Notes: a model not told the origin generated them from the letters alone. A DNA stretch of 64,000 bases from Goleter apudmare HA4340-LM2 (GCA_019359495.1 JAHHHF010000096.1:26969-90968), one strand, 5' to 3'. Shown: positions 54,328 through 63,812, numbered from the stretch's first letter. Numbers and translations are program-made.

Positions 54328-56967
54328 CTAAAGTTTTGTTTGTGTATCCTGGAGGACTTCTGTGGCTTCCTCAGCAGACAGTGGTCGGTAGAACAGGAAA
54401 CCTTGCACATCCTCGCAGTTGATAGATTTCAAGAATTCCAGTTCCTCTGGTTTTTCTACACCTTCGGCAGTGATTTTTAAACCCAAACTTTGCCCTAAGC
54501 TAACGATCGCTCTGATAATATGAGCTACTTTGTTATCTGTCGTCAACTCTTGGATGAAGAACTTATCAATTTTCAGATGGTGCAGGGGTAACATTTGTAA
54601 CCGGGAGAGGGAGGAGTGACCTGTACCAAAGTCATCAATGGACAGGTGAATACCCATGCGTCGCAGATTATGCAAGACTTTTGTGGTGAACTCGAAATCC
54701 TCAATGGCAGTAGATTCGGTAATTTCTAACTCTAATAAGTTGGGATCTAGACCTGTTTCCTGTAAGATTTCTGTCAGGGTTTCCGCCAGTCGTGGTTGGC
54801 GGAATTGTTTGAGGGAAAGATTCACTGCAATAGTTATTGGCGATAATCCTGCCTCTTGCCAAGCTTTATTCCGTCTACATGCCGTTCGCAGCACCCATTC
54901 TCCAATCGGCACAATCAACCCACTAGCCTCGGCAATGGGAATAAACACACTCGGCGCTACTCGTCCCATCTCTGGGTGATGCCAACGTAGCAGTGCTTCC
55001 ATGCCAGTAATTTTTCCGGTGATGATGTTAAGTCGAGGTTGATAATAGACCTGTAGTTCTTCCCTTTCCAGGGCATGGCGCAAGCTTTTTTCTAAAGTCA
55101 GCAGTTCAGGAGTTTTGTTACTCAAAGCAGTGGTGTAGAACTGGTAATTATTTCTACCTGCATCCTTGGCATAATACAAAGCAGCGTCTGCGTGCTGAAT
55201 TAAGCTTTCAGTATCAGGGCTTTGTTCATTGAGTAGGGCAATGCCAATGCTGCCACTTACATAGAGTTCGTGCTCATCGAGATCGAAGGGTTTTTCGAGG
55301 GCGTGTAAGATTCTCCGAGCGACTTGGGAAACTTCATCTACATCATTCACCTGGGGCAATAAAATAATAAATTCATCGCCTCCCCAGCGAGCGACAGTAT
55401 CCCCATCACGGAGACAGTCTTGTAATCTTTGCGCTACGCACAATAATAATTTGTCTCCTAAGGTATGTCCTAGAGTGTCATTAATCACTTTGAAACGATC
55501 TAGGTCGAGAAACATCACAGCTAAACTTTCTTGATTACGGATGACATTGGGTAGGGCTTTAGCTAGTAGCTCATTAAAGAGTAAGCGATTGGGCAAGCCA
55601 GTGAGTAAGTCATGAAGGGCTTGGTGGCGAATTCTTTCTTCTACTTGCTGACGCTGACGAGCACCACTAATACTAGCCGCCATTGTCAACAAAGTAGATT
55701 CTTCATGTCTTGACCAATGACGCTCTTTTGTACAATCTGCTAAACCTAAGTAACCCCAAAACTTTTCCCCTAAGCGCAGGGGTACCAAGAACAGGGATTG
55801 AACACCATCTCTAGTTAGGAGGTTTTGTTCAGCTAGTGGAAAATCTTTGGTCAGTCCCTTAATAGATTCGCCACTAGAGAGGGTATTATACCAACGGGTT
55901 AGCCCAGAGGATTGATAAGGTTGATTTTGCCAGTGGTCATGAGAAGATTCTAGCCCTGAGCGTGTCCATTCAAACCGCAGACTCACCGCCATCTCTCCTG
56001 TCGTGGGGTGGAGATGATTGCGGAACAGGTAGGCGCGTGAAACCTGGGCAGCTTCGCCTAGCACGGCAAGAGCTTTCTCAATGCTTGTCTGGTAATTCAT
56101 TTCTGCCAGCAGGTAATTTGTGGCTTCCGCCACTGCTTGTAGTAGGCGATCGCGTTGACGTAGTTCTGCGGCAGCTTTTTTTTGTTCCGTAATATCCCTG
56201 ATAATAAAAGTTCTAATTAATTCACTTTCTGGAATGTAATGAATGGATTGTTCAAAAACTTCAGATCCAACTTCTACTTCCCGAACAAAAGAATTACCCT
56301 CTCGATTTTGCACTGCATTTAGAACTCCTGTCATCACAGGGTGTCGCTTCCCTGCTTCTTTGAGTTTGGGAAACTTCACAGATGCAGCTGGATTGAGATA
56401 GGTTATTACTCCCTCTAAATCCATCTCAATAATAGGATTGGGAATAAGTTCTGGGAATGATGCTAGGCGAGCCACTGCTGCTTCACTAGCTCCTTCAAAA
56501 GCATCATTGGGGGCGATGAGGGTTTCAAAGGGATTGGTGGGATTAGCTTGCTCAATCAGGAAGCTAGACAAGTCTTCTGCTTCTTGTGAAGCAAAAAACA
56601 ATTGTTCTGACATGTTGGAGATAGCATAATATTTAGCACTAACTTGATTATTCCCAAAGGCAATCACATCTCCATGCTGGAGGTTATGAGAGAAGGATTT
56701 AGTGCCATTGACGTATAAGCCATTAGTACTTTGTTTTCCTTTGAAGTTGCCATCAATAATCCGAAAACCATATCGGTCAGTCTCTGGAATCGTCACTCGC
56801 AATAAAATGGCATGTTGTCTGGATACTGAACGAGAACGCAGCACAATAGCATTGCTAGAATCCCGTCCCAGAGAATAAGTAGCCTCTTGCAGGGCTATGG
56901 TTCGCTGTCCTTGCATATCTTGGACAACCAACAGGTGACGTATTTTATCCCGCTCATTCTCTGACAT
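54328..56967 (-). CDS. FHA-PAS-GAF-GGDEF-EAL cyclic-di-GMP enzyme
   Basis: An 879-residue soluble signalling protein. FHA at about 25-110 (YSLGRDSSNAIVL, SRSVSRQHAILL, TNGLYVNG) binds phospho-Thr peptides. PAS is about 165-265 (IIEMDLEGVITYLNPAA), GAF about 275-440. GGDEF lies at 445-610 with an intact GGDEF motif (529-533) and an intact RxxD inhibitory site (RDGD at 520-523), so diguanylate cyclase activity is expected. EAL at about 625-870 has MEALLRW (EAL at 657-659), and ELEITES, DDFGTGHSSL and KIDKFFI, the metal and catalytic residues. Both activities look possible. The FHA domain links it to Ser/Thr kinase signalling. Confidence 0.93.
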   Translation of the reverse strand: MSENERDKIRHLLVVQDMQGQRTIALQEATYSLGRDSSNAIVLRSRSVSRQHAILLRVTIPETDRYGFRIIDGNFKGKQSTNGLYVNGTKSFSHNLQHGDVIAFGNNQVSAKYYAISNMSEQLFFASQEAEDLSSFLIEQANPTNPFETLIAPNDAFEGASEAAVARLASFPELIPNPIIEMDLEGVITYLNPAASVKFPKLKEAGKRHPVMTGVLNAVQNREGNSFVREVEVGSEVFEQSIHYIPESELIRTFIIRDITEQKKAAAELRQRDRLLQAVAEATNYLLAEMNYQTSIEKALAVLGEAAQVSRAYLFRNHLHPTTGEMAVSLRFEWTRSGLESSHDHWQNQPYQSSGLTRWYNTLSSGESIKGLTKDFPLAEQNLLTRDGVQSLFLVPLRLGEKFWGYLGLADCTKERHWSRHEESTLLTMAASISGARQRQQVEERIRHQALHDLLTGLPNRLLFNELLAKALPNVIRNQESLAVMFLDLDRFKVINDTLGHTLGDKLLLCVAQRLQDCLRDGDTVARWGGDEFIILLPQVNDVDEVSQVARRILHALEKPFDLDEHELYVSGSIGIALLNEQSPDTESLIQHADAALYYAKDAGRNNYQFYTTALSNKTPELLTLEKSLRHALEREELQVYYQPRLNIITGKITGMEALLRWHHPEMGRVAPSVFIPIAEASGLIVPIGEWVLRTACRRNKAWQEAGLSPITIAVNLSLKQFRQPRLAETLTEILQETGLDPNLLELEITESTAIEDFEFTTKVLHNLRRMGIHLSIDDFGTGHSSLSRLQMLPLHHLKIDKFFIQELTTDNKVAHIIRAIVSLGQSLGLKITAEGVEKPEELEFLKSINCEDVQGFLFYRPLSAEEATEVLQDTQTKL

Positions 56968-57568
56968 GCTGCTTCCTCACACTCTCATATCTTTGGGTCT
57001 TGGTTGGAAAAATACGGCTCTAATAAGTTTTCACTAAGTATTTCTCTTGCTTATAGCCTTTCTCGGTTGAACGCAACACAATCAAGGGCGGGGAAACCCC
57101 GCCCCTACAGGTTTTGCGATTTAAAACTGTACTTCACTCGTCTGAAAACCGCTATAAATACAACAGACCTATCAACTTAATGATCATCTCTCAAAAGCTA
57201 GCCCGTCTCTTCTGTTTATAACTGACTACCTAGAACAATTTTCCTGATGAGTATCCTTGCAGTTTTCTCAATTGACAAAGAGCATTCAGAATTTTCAGAT
57301 ATTCGGTCAGTGTTTTCCACTTGTTTTGCCCTCAATATCCAGAATAAAATCAAATACTAGCTATAATACATAGTATTTATGCGGAACTTTATTTGAAGTT
57401 TGTAAAATGTCCGGAAAAAGCAAACCAGTGATCAATAAAGCAGTTAAGCTTCTGATATTCTATGAAGAAATGGGTGAATTTGCTAACAATAAAATATAGG
57501 GCTTGTAAAAACTAAAGCTTTATATCATCCCAATATAGGAATCCGATTTGATATCTGAAAACATCTCA
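56968..57568. other. Spacer with the second dispersed-repeat copy
   Basis: No gene is visible. The second copy of the 104-bp repeat lies at 57058-57158. The rest is AT-rich. Confidence 0.4.
57058..57158. repeat. About 101-bp dispersed repeat, copy 2
   Basis: Same orientation and layout as 50101-50204: CCTTTCTCGGTTGAACGC, an AGGGCGGGGAAACCCCGCCC stem, and GAAAACCGCTATAAA at the end. Differences are scattered substitutions with length almost conserved. Confidence 0.75.
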
Positions 57569-57647
57569 GTAGGGTGTGTTAGGCGCAAGCCGTAACACAC
57601 CGAAAGCTTTTGGGGGGGTGCGTTACGCTGTCGCTAACACACCCTAC
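57569..57647. repeat. 79-bp element with 13-bp terminal inverted repeats
   Basis: GTAGGGTGTGTTA at 57569-57581 pairs perfectly with TAACACACCCTAC at 57635-57647. A nested GGTGTGTTA/TAACACACC hairpin is present at 57573-57601. It belongs to the GGTGCGTTA repeat family also seen at 47022-47052. Confidence 0.7.
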
Positions 57648-58387
57648 GTATCTGTTCAAAAATCAAATATGAGTCCTATAGTTAGAATTTGTTAATAATC
57701 ACTAGTTCAGGATCAGGTAATTGTTTTTAACAGGTTTCCTCACTATAAGATATCTAATTTGATTAATTTAGTAATAAATATTTGCCATAGACAACAGATT
57801 AGAAATCAGTGTTGGAAGTAGTAAATGTCAAGGTGGCGATCGCATATCCAGCCACCCATACTTTATCGATAAATTACTTTACATTGAGATTGCATAGCTT
57901 TGGGTTAAGTACCTATCCAAGCATCAGCGAGAATGCTCAATCCGTTAGCCTGTATATCCTACGGCAACTCGTGAGATTTATTGCCCACAACCTAATTACC
58001 GAATTTATACATAAGTAAAGTTTAGTTGCAAGCAAGATCCGCTCTGATACCAGAGTGCTAATTTATTAATAGAAGCTTATAAAGCTTCGCCTGGCAGATT
58101 CAACAGCCAAAGTCAACACAGTTAAATTCAGTTAAGAGGTAAAGACGCTGTTTAAATATCTGTCTCGTCAACTAACGACAACACCCAACTTAAGTGCTGA
58201 TATTTCCTCAAGCTAGTAGACAAAGGGGGCAATACACCTGGTTGTTTAATCAGTGTAACCCTGTACGAACTTGATACAAGAGAGGGAATAAATAAAGCAT
58301 TATTAAGGCTAGGTGTTGTTGTTTTAAGCAAGACGGTTGTGAGGGATGAGATTCCCAAGATTTTCCCAGTGGCTGACAGTGAGGCTG
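57648..58387. other. Spacer downstream of the TpsB gene
   Basis: No convincing gene. Two short open frames (57809-58018 plus and 58152-58391 minus) lack ribosome sites and recognisable products. No filamentous hemagglutinin-like substrate gene is visible here. Confidence 0.4.
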
Positions 58388-60157
58388 TCAAAAAGGATTG
58401 TAAAGGATAGAAAAATATAGCCCGTTCTCTTGCAAAGTTTTTGGTTGAGAGTCCACAGATATTAGAGGAATACCCCAGTCAAGACGAGCTGTAAAGCGAT
58501 CGCCTTGCATCCAGCGCAAACCCAAACCAATAGATGTTAAGGTATTAGGCCCTGGATTATTCATACCAGAATTATTCCAAGCGACACCAAAATCAACAAA
58601 AGGTGTCACCTGTAACAGACCATCTATTTCAGGTAAACGGAGAATCGGTACTAGTACTTCTACACTAGCAAAAGTAACGTTATCCGCTATCAAAAAATCT
58701 TGACGGTAACCCCTTACACTCTCAAGACCACCTAAACCGAACTTTTCTAAGGGTAAGAGCGATTGATCTGCAAGTTGGGCATTGGCACGTAATAATAGCA
58801 AAGTATCAGGAGCCAAAAGCCTTACCCACTGTGCTTGTCCTTGCCACGAGAAAAATCGACTATCAGGTAAGTCTGAATTAATTGTCGCATCGAATGCACC
58901 TATGCCCAAACTGAATTGCGATCGCAAGGCAATAACTTCACGAGTACTACGAGTAGTCCATTCTTGAAAAAAGCGTAACGCAGATACGCGTGTTCTACCT
59001 TCTGCATCAGATCCTAATGAAGGGAAAGGTATGCGATCTTCTTCAATATAACTAGCTTCATTTTCACGACGAGAAGCCATCAAGCCGAGAGTAAATTCTT
59101 GTGTGGGAGTTTGATATACAGGTTGACGAAATATTAAGTCGTAGTAGCGAGAAGCGGATTGGATATCAAGAATATTAAATGGACGTTCAGTAATATAGCT
59201 AAATGTTGTGCTCAAGCTGAAAGTAAGAGTGCCGTTACGGGGATTGAGAGGTAAAGTATAGCTGGCATCAAACCCATTGCTACCATCTGTATTGATGTAA
59301 GCAAAACTCAGACCATCACCCAATCCCAGCAAGTTACTTTCAGTCAATTGTAAACGGCGACGAAAAGTACCAACACTAGGCGATCGCCCATTATCTAAAA
59401 CTGCTTGGGTAATAAAAGATTTTTCCTCCTGAATCTTTACTTCCAGCACACTCTCACCAGAACGAGAACCTGCTGAGAGTTCCGCAGACAGATTTTTAAT
59501 CAAAGGATTAAGTTGCAATAGTTGCAGTGCTTCTAACAACTGTTCTCGATTTAGAGGTGACGAAGTGGCGAGTGCTAAACGGCTGCGGAGATAATTGGAA
59601 TTCAATCGCTGATTACCAGTTACTTGAATGTCTTGCAATTTTCCTTCCACCACCTGAATTTTGATCACACCAGATTGGATGGTTTGCGGTGGAATATAAG
59701 CGCCAGAAGTAATGTAACCTCTTTGAACGTAGAAATCAGTGATTCTGGTACGAGCCTGAAATAATTCCACCAAAGAAATTGGTCTGTTAATCAAATCCGC
59801 AGTGACTTGAGCTAATTCTTCAGGAGTAAATACTGTGCTACCAACGACTTCAAACTTTTCTACTGTGATAGTCTGCGGTAGGTGATCAGGAGTTAGCTGT
59901 TCAGGTATGAAATTTGACTCAGGAAATGGAATTAAATCTGTTGGTGAGGGAAGTGGCTGTGGTGGTTGAGGTGAGGGAATAGTTCTAGGTGCAGGTGGTT
60001 GCAGATCCTGAGGTGGGGGTAGTTGTGAGCTATTTGGTACTTGTAAAATATCACTAGCTTGTGCCTGCACATGAGTGAAATTGATACTAACAAACAACAC
60101 AAACATACTAAGAGGAAAACAGGATGTTGCAAGCTGATAAACATATTTATCGAACAT
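58388..60157 (-). CDS. ShlB/FhaC/HecB-type outer-membrane transporter (TpsB)
   Basis: TpsB proteins export a large partner through the outer membrane (two-partner secretion). The 589-residue product has a signal peptide (about 1-33, ending VQAQA), a Pro-rich linker (about 40-75), two POTRA domains (about 95-170 with VEKFEVVGSTVFTPEELA, and 172-245), and a C-terminal beta-barrel ending in Phe (YFSILYNPF), the outer-membrane assembly signal. The FhaC LRGY-type motif appears as VRGYRQ near 485. No TpsA exoprotein is adjacent, so the partner is elsewhere, or it serves outer-membrane or heterocyst-envelope export more broadly. Confidence 0.9.
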   Translation of the reverse strand: MFDKYVYQLATSCFPLSMFVLFVSINFTHVQAQASDILQVPNSSQLPPPQDLQPPAPRTIPSPQPPQPLPSPTDLIPFPESNFIPEQLTPDHLPQTITVEKFEVVGSTVFTPEELAQVTADLINRPISLVELFQARTRITDFYVQRGYITSGAYIPPQTIQSGVIKIQVVEGKLQDIQVTGNQRLNSNYLRSRLALATSSPLNREQLLEALQLLQLNPLIKNLSAELSAGSRSGESVLEVKIQEEKSFITQAVLDNGRSPSVGTFRRRLQLTESNLLGLGDGLSFAYINTDGSNGFDASYTLPLNPRNGTLTFSLSTTFSYITERPFNILDIQSASRYYDLIFRQPVYQTPTQEFTLGLMASRRENEASYIEEDRIPFPSLGSDAEGRTRVSALRFFQEWTTRSTREVIALRSQFSLGIGAFDATINSDLPDSRFFSWQGQAQWVRLLAPDTLLLLRANAQLADQSLLPLEKFGLGGLESVRGYRQDFLIADNVTFASVEVLVPILRLPEIDGLLQVTPFVDFGVAWNNSGMNNPGPNTLTSIGLGLRWMQGDRFTARLDWGIPLISVDSQPKTLQENGLYFSILYNPF

Positions 60158-60162
60158 GAGAC

Positions 60163-60210
60163 TGAGTTTGTTTTTGCCACTAACTGTAAGAGTTTACAGG
60201 AACAAACTCA
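60163..60210. promoter_or_regulatory. Stem-loop in the tpsB 5' leader
   Basis: TGAGTTTGTT at 60163-60172 pairs perfectly with AACAAACTCA at 60201-60210, with an inner CTGTAA/TTACAG stem. It ends 5 nt before the minus-strand ATG at 60157 and could sequester the start region. Confidence 0.5.
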
Positions 60211-60262
60211 TCTGTGAAAACCGCTTCAAATCAAAATAAAGTTTCTATTCGTAAGTGTTGAT

Positions 60263-60439
60263 GTGAGAAGAATTTTGGTGTCTACGAACAATAAAACAGG
60301 CGAGAAAAGAGGGTTCGCAGTTGTAGAAATGGAAACAGACACCGCAGAAGTAGCAGCGATTAATGGATTAACAGGTACTGAATGGATGGGTTATAGTCTC
60401 AAAGTTAGTAGAGCTAAAACCGTCATGGACGCAGCTTGA
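60263..60439 (+). pseudogene. RRM RNA-binding protein fragment (Rbp-like)
   Basis: The frame from GTG 60263 to TGA 60439 encodes 58 residues ending in EWMGYSLKVSRAKTVMD. It contains KTGEKRGFAVVEM (RNP1 region) and TAEVAAINGLTGTEW, the second half of the RRM of cyanobacterial Rbp proteins. The first half (RNP2 strand and helix 1) is missing and no ATG with ribosome site is present, so it is a 5'-truncated relic. Confidence 0.75.
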
Positions 60440-60646
60440 TGTTGACATGTTAAACAATATCGGGCAAACTATGCCGCGATTTTATCAATTCATGCTTAAT
60501 CTAGTAGGGAAACTTTAATGACTAATGATGCAGCCAGCATTTTAGTTAATTCGGTTAAGTTTATGAATTGCTATGCACTAATTTTAACGGGTTAAAGCTG
60601 GAAGCCGAAAATTTATTTCCAGGTTACAAAATTAGGAAACTCCAAG
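60440..60646. other. Spacer between the RRM relic and recR
   Basis: AT-rich, no gene, no notable repeat. Confidence 0.3.
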
Positions 60647-61243
60647 TTAATCCAACTCCCGACGACCTTCCAATGCTCTTGCCAGTGTCACCTCGTCGGC
60701 ATATTCCAAATCTCCGCCTACAGGTAAACCAAAAGCGATTCGCGTCACTTTCGTAAATGGTTTCAATAACTGACCCACATAGAGTGTAGTGGTTTCTCCT
60801 TCCACACTGGGACTAATTGCCAAAATTACTTCTTGCGGTTTTTGCTGACTTACCCGCCGCACCAAAGCTTGAATCGTCAACTGTTCTGGGCCAATACCAT
60901 CCATAGGCGAAATCACCCCGCCCAAAACGTGATACTTGCCTTTGTACTCGCGGGTTTTTTCCAGTGCAATCACATCACGAGAATCAGCCACAATACATAT
61001 AGTATTTTGATCACGGGTGGGGTTGCGGCAGATTTCACAAACCGGGTCAGCCGACAAATGAAAGCAGACAGAACACAAGCCTATCTGTTTTTTAGCATCA
61101 ATCAGGGCTTGTGCTAAAGCCTCTACTTCTGATTCCGGTCGCTTTAAAATGTGCAAAGCTAGGCGCTGGGCTGACTTGGGCCCCACTCCTGGGAGGCGTT
61201 GCAACTGCTCAATTAATCGTGCGAGAGGGCGTGCGTAAACCGT
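60647..61243 (-). CDS. recR: Recombination mediator RecR
   Basis: RecR, with RecF and RecO, loads RecA on gapped DNA. The product has the helix-hairpin-helix [17 protein letters not shown], the four-Cys zinc finger ([16 protein letters not shown] in two CxxC pairs), and the TOPRIM domain with [14 protein letters not shown] and [15 protein letters not shown]. The conserved N-terminal residues [12 protein letters not shown] lie upstream of the first standard start (TTG at 61204), and no ATG, GTG or TTG precedes them before a stop. An ACG at 61243 lies exactly 8 nt after GGAG and one base from ATG; starting there gives 198 residues, the usual length. I take ACG as start or as a mutated ATG. Confidence 0.85.
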   Translation of the reverse strand, partial: TVYARPLARLIEQLQRLPGVGPKSAQRLALHILKRPESEVEALAQALIDAKKQIGLCSVCFHLSADPVCEICRNPTRDQNTICIVADSRDVIALEKTREYKGKYHVLGGVISPMDGIGPEQLTIQALVRRVSQQKPQEVILAISPSVEGETTTLYVGQLLKPFTKVTRIAFGLPVGGDLEYADEVTLARALEGRRELD

Positions 61244-61330
61244 GGTTTTATCTCCAGTGTGTTTTTACCTTAACTATGATGACATTCTTGGGGGGTTTTG
61301 GAGTGGTGGTTGAGATCATTTCAGAGTGAC

Positions 61331-61348
61331 TAAGAGCGATCGCTCTTA
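61331..61348. repeat. HIP1-centred 18-bp palindrome
   Basis: TAAGAGCGATCGCTCTTA, perfectly self-complementary, lies 30 bp beyond the sucrose-phosphate synthase stop on the minus strand and may serve as its transcript end. No T-run follows. Confidence 0.45.
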
Positions 61349-61377
61349 TTCAAGATTTTCATATTCTAGAAAAATCT

Positions 61378-63579
61378 CTACGTTATCATCATTTCCGGCT
61401 GTATTGGAGACGAATTACCAAAAAAGTCATAATGATCCAAGGCTTCCATAATCCCCCAAGCATAGTGCCCTTGAGCAAAATAAATCCGTGGATAACCCCG
61501 CAGCTTTTCGATTTCCTTGCTGTAATTCCCCACTACAACTGCTAGGGTATTACCAGCCAGCATTGACTCATCATTACCAGATGCTCCTGCTACTAAGAAC
61601 CGTTGAACGGGTAACCCCCATTTTAAAGCTACATAACGAATGGCATCTCCCTTAGAAGCCCGGAGCGGTACTAAATCTAGATACATGTTGTGACTGTAAA
61701 TCCCCTTAACAGGCAGCTGATGCCGACGCAGATGGCGGATAATTTCCCGGAAACTAGGCGCTTTTACTGCATCTACAAAGTAGCTAATTTTTAACTTGCC
61801 TTGAGTCTCTGGTGGCTGTAATTCAATTCCGGAAATATCCTTCATGGCTTCACGAATTGCTTGAGGTTGCCAATTTTGACCTATGTGTCTTTGCCAACTC
61901 GTATCCGTTACTACTTGAGGCCCATAGTAGATTTCGCTTCCGGTTGAGGTAATTAGCAAATCCGGCATCGGGAATTGCCATTCTTCCAACATACTCAGGG
62001 TACTTTCGAGGCTGCGACCTGTGGCTATGCCAACCCCTGTTGTTTGCCCATCGCTACGAATGCGCTGGATTAACTGTTCTAGGGCTGTTTGGTCACCCAA
62101 TAATGTGTTATCTATTTCACAGACAAGGAAACGATCAGCTGTTGGTAGGCGGTTTCTATCCGGGACATTCCAGTCAGGACGGTCGGTTGCTGGATCTGTA
62201 CGCAGAGGACTCAGCAGAGATTGAATTCGTCGTTGCGGGAATAGCTGCACTTTCTCCAAATATTTTTTTACGTGACTATCCCAAGAGAAATGTTGGCGGA
62301 CATTAACTAAACCGTTAGTAGACCAGCTTTGCCATTGTTCGGCATTTGTCAAAGTTGTTCGCAGTGCATCTTGGATTTCTTGAATATTCAAAGGATCAAT
62401 CAGCAGACCATTCTTGCAAGCTGCCAAGATATCCTGCGGCCCGCCATCAGCCGTGGCGACTATAGGTACACCACAGGCTGTAGCTTCAATTAGGGTCAAT
62501 CCAAACGGCTCTGTCAATGCTGGATTGATGAATACTCCTCGTGTTTTCGCCGCCAGCCGATATAAGTCGGGCACATCGTCTGCATTGTGGTGTTTGGGAT
62601 AAGCGACATGACCATAAAGATCGTAACGATCTATTAACTGCAAGATTTCCATAAACACCTGGCGTGGTCCTGATTCCATCGCTGTGATGTCTTCTCTTTT
62701 TCCCAATACAAGTACCAGATTTGCCAGCTGACGTAGTTCAGGATCTTCGCCATAAGCCTTGATCAGACTACTGACATTTTTACGAATAGCCGGGCGAGAA
62801 ATTGCCATAATGATTGGCTTTTGCGGATCTTTGAGAAACCGTTCCAACTGTTCTTGAATTGGTGGGTTTTGCCAATCATCCGGTGCTGGGTAGAATCGTT
62901 CCAGAGTCACACCTGGAGGAATGACTACCATCCGTTGAGGTTGATAGCGATCGTAAACGCTGTACTGCTGCTCAACTTCTTGATGAGTACTCGCTATGAC
63001 TAGTGCGGCACTACCAAGTGTGGTTTCTTCAGCTTCAATGCGTCTACTAATATGAAAGTTATCTTCAATAACCTCTATTTTCGTTCCCTGTTCTAGTAAT
63101 CGTTGCTGCTTAATACGTCCAAGAGAGTGTCCTGTATGCACAAGAGGCGTTCCTAACCAGCCAGCAACCCGACAGCCTACATAGCCAGCATCGGCATAGT
63201 GTGTATGAATAACATTCGGTATTTTTCCCACTTTGCGAATATGTCTGAGCAATTCATCTGCAAAGGTATCTAAATGTTGCCATAGAACTTCTTTGCGGAG
63301 GTAGCGACGGGGACCACAAGCAAGGCGAATGATTTGAGCTTTGTCTGAAAGCACTTCTACGGGTTGAGCATAGTCAGAACTCACTTTTGGGTCGTTGACC
63401 AAACGAGTTACTAAGTCAACTCTCTCTACTTGTGGGTTTTTCGCTAATGTGCAAGCAAGTTCGACTACATATTTTGTTTGTCCACCCGTGTCAGCATCCC
63501 TTCCTAATTCCAGATTATGACCCCGAATTAGTCCGTGAACACTAACTAGTAAAATATACAACCCTGGGCTTTGTGACAT
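61378..63579 (-). CDS. spsA: Sucrose-phosphate synthase (GT4, with SPP-like domain)
   Basis: Makes sucrose-6-phosphate from UDP-glucose and fructose-6-phosphate. The 733-residue product starts SPGLYILLVSVHGLIRGHNLELGRDADTGGQT, the N-terminal loop of cyanobacterial SPS. The glycosyltransferase family 4 region has THYADAGYVG near 125, HTGHSLGRIK near 147, and the E-x7-E motif in PALTEPFGLTLIEATACG near 365. The last 240 residues are a HAD domain like sucrose-phosphate phosphatase; its nucleophile motif is CEIDNTLLG, lacking the first DxD Asp, so phosphatase activity is doubtful. The ATG at 63579 has AAGGAAG upstream and is preferred over one 21 codons earlier. Sucrose is used in salt stress and as a carbon carrier to heterocysts. 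Confidence 0.9.
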   Translation of the reverse strand: MSQSPGLYILLVSVHGLIRGHNLELGRDADTGGQTKYVVELACTLAKNPQVERVDLVTRLVNDPKVSSDYAQPVEVLSDKAQIIRLACGPRRYLRKEVLWQHLDTFADELLRHIRKVGKIPNVIHTHYADAGYVGCRVAGWLGTPLVHTGHSLGRIKQQRLLEQGTKIEVIEDNFHISRRIEAEETTLGSAALVIASTHQEVEQQYSVYDRYQPQRMVVIPPGVTLERFYPAPDDWQNPPIQEQLERFLKDPQKPIIMAISRPAIRKNVSSLIKAYGEDPELRQLANLVLVLGKREDITAMESGPRQVFMEILQLIDRYDLYGHVAYPKHHNADDVPDLYRLAAKTRGVFINPALTEPFGLTLIEATACGVPIVATADGGPQDILAACKNGLLIDPLNIQEIQDALRTTLTNAEQWQSWSTNGLVNVRQHFSWDSHVKKYLEKVQLFPQRRIQSLLSPLRTDPATDRPDWNVPDRNRLPTADRFLVCEIDNTLLGDQTALEQLIQRIRSDGQTTGVGIATGRSLESTLSMLEEWQFPMPDLLITSTGSEIYYGPQVVTDTSWQRHIGQNWQPQAIREAMKDISGIELQPPETQGKLKISYFVDAVKAPSFREIIRHLRRHQLPVKGIYSHNMYLDLVPLRASKGDAIRYVALKWGLPVQRFLVAGASGNDESMLAGNTLAVVVGNYSKEIEKLRGYPRIYFAQGHYAWGIMEALDHYDFFGNSSPIQPEMMIT

Positions 63580-63812
63580 AGTGTCTTCCTTCTTATACAG
63601 ACTGGACTTGACTATTACACTGTTGCCAAGAATGTAATGCATTCAAAAATAAATTAGTACAAATACTTTATCAGGTTTAAATCAACTTCAATCATGGTTC
63701 ATGCTTCGCAAGCCAAGAAACTTGCAAATAAAAAAATATTCCATCATTCCTGAATTTGGGGAATAGTATTGCTTGCAAGAATTAGATTTACTGTTTGGAG
63801 TTCCCTAAAAAC

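Noticed and set aside
57809..58018. 69-codon plus-strand frame
   Set aside because: GTG start without ribosome site, no recognisable product, lies in repeat-rich spacer.
58152..58391. 79-codon minus-strand frame overlapping the tpsB stop
   Set aside because: It starts with TTG in the stop region of tpsB, lacks a ribosome site and matches no family I know; composition is like spacer DNA.
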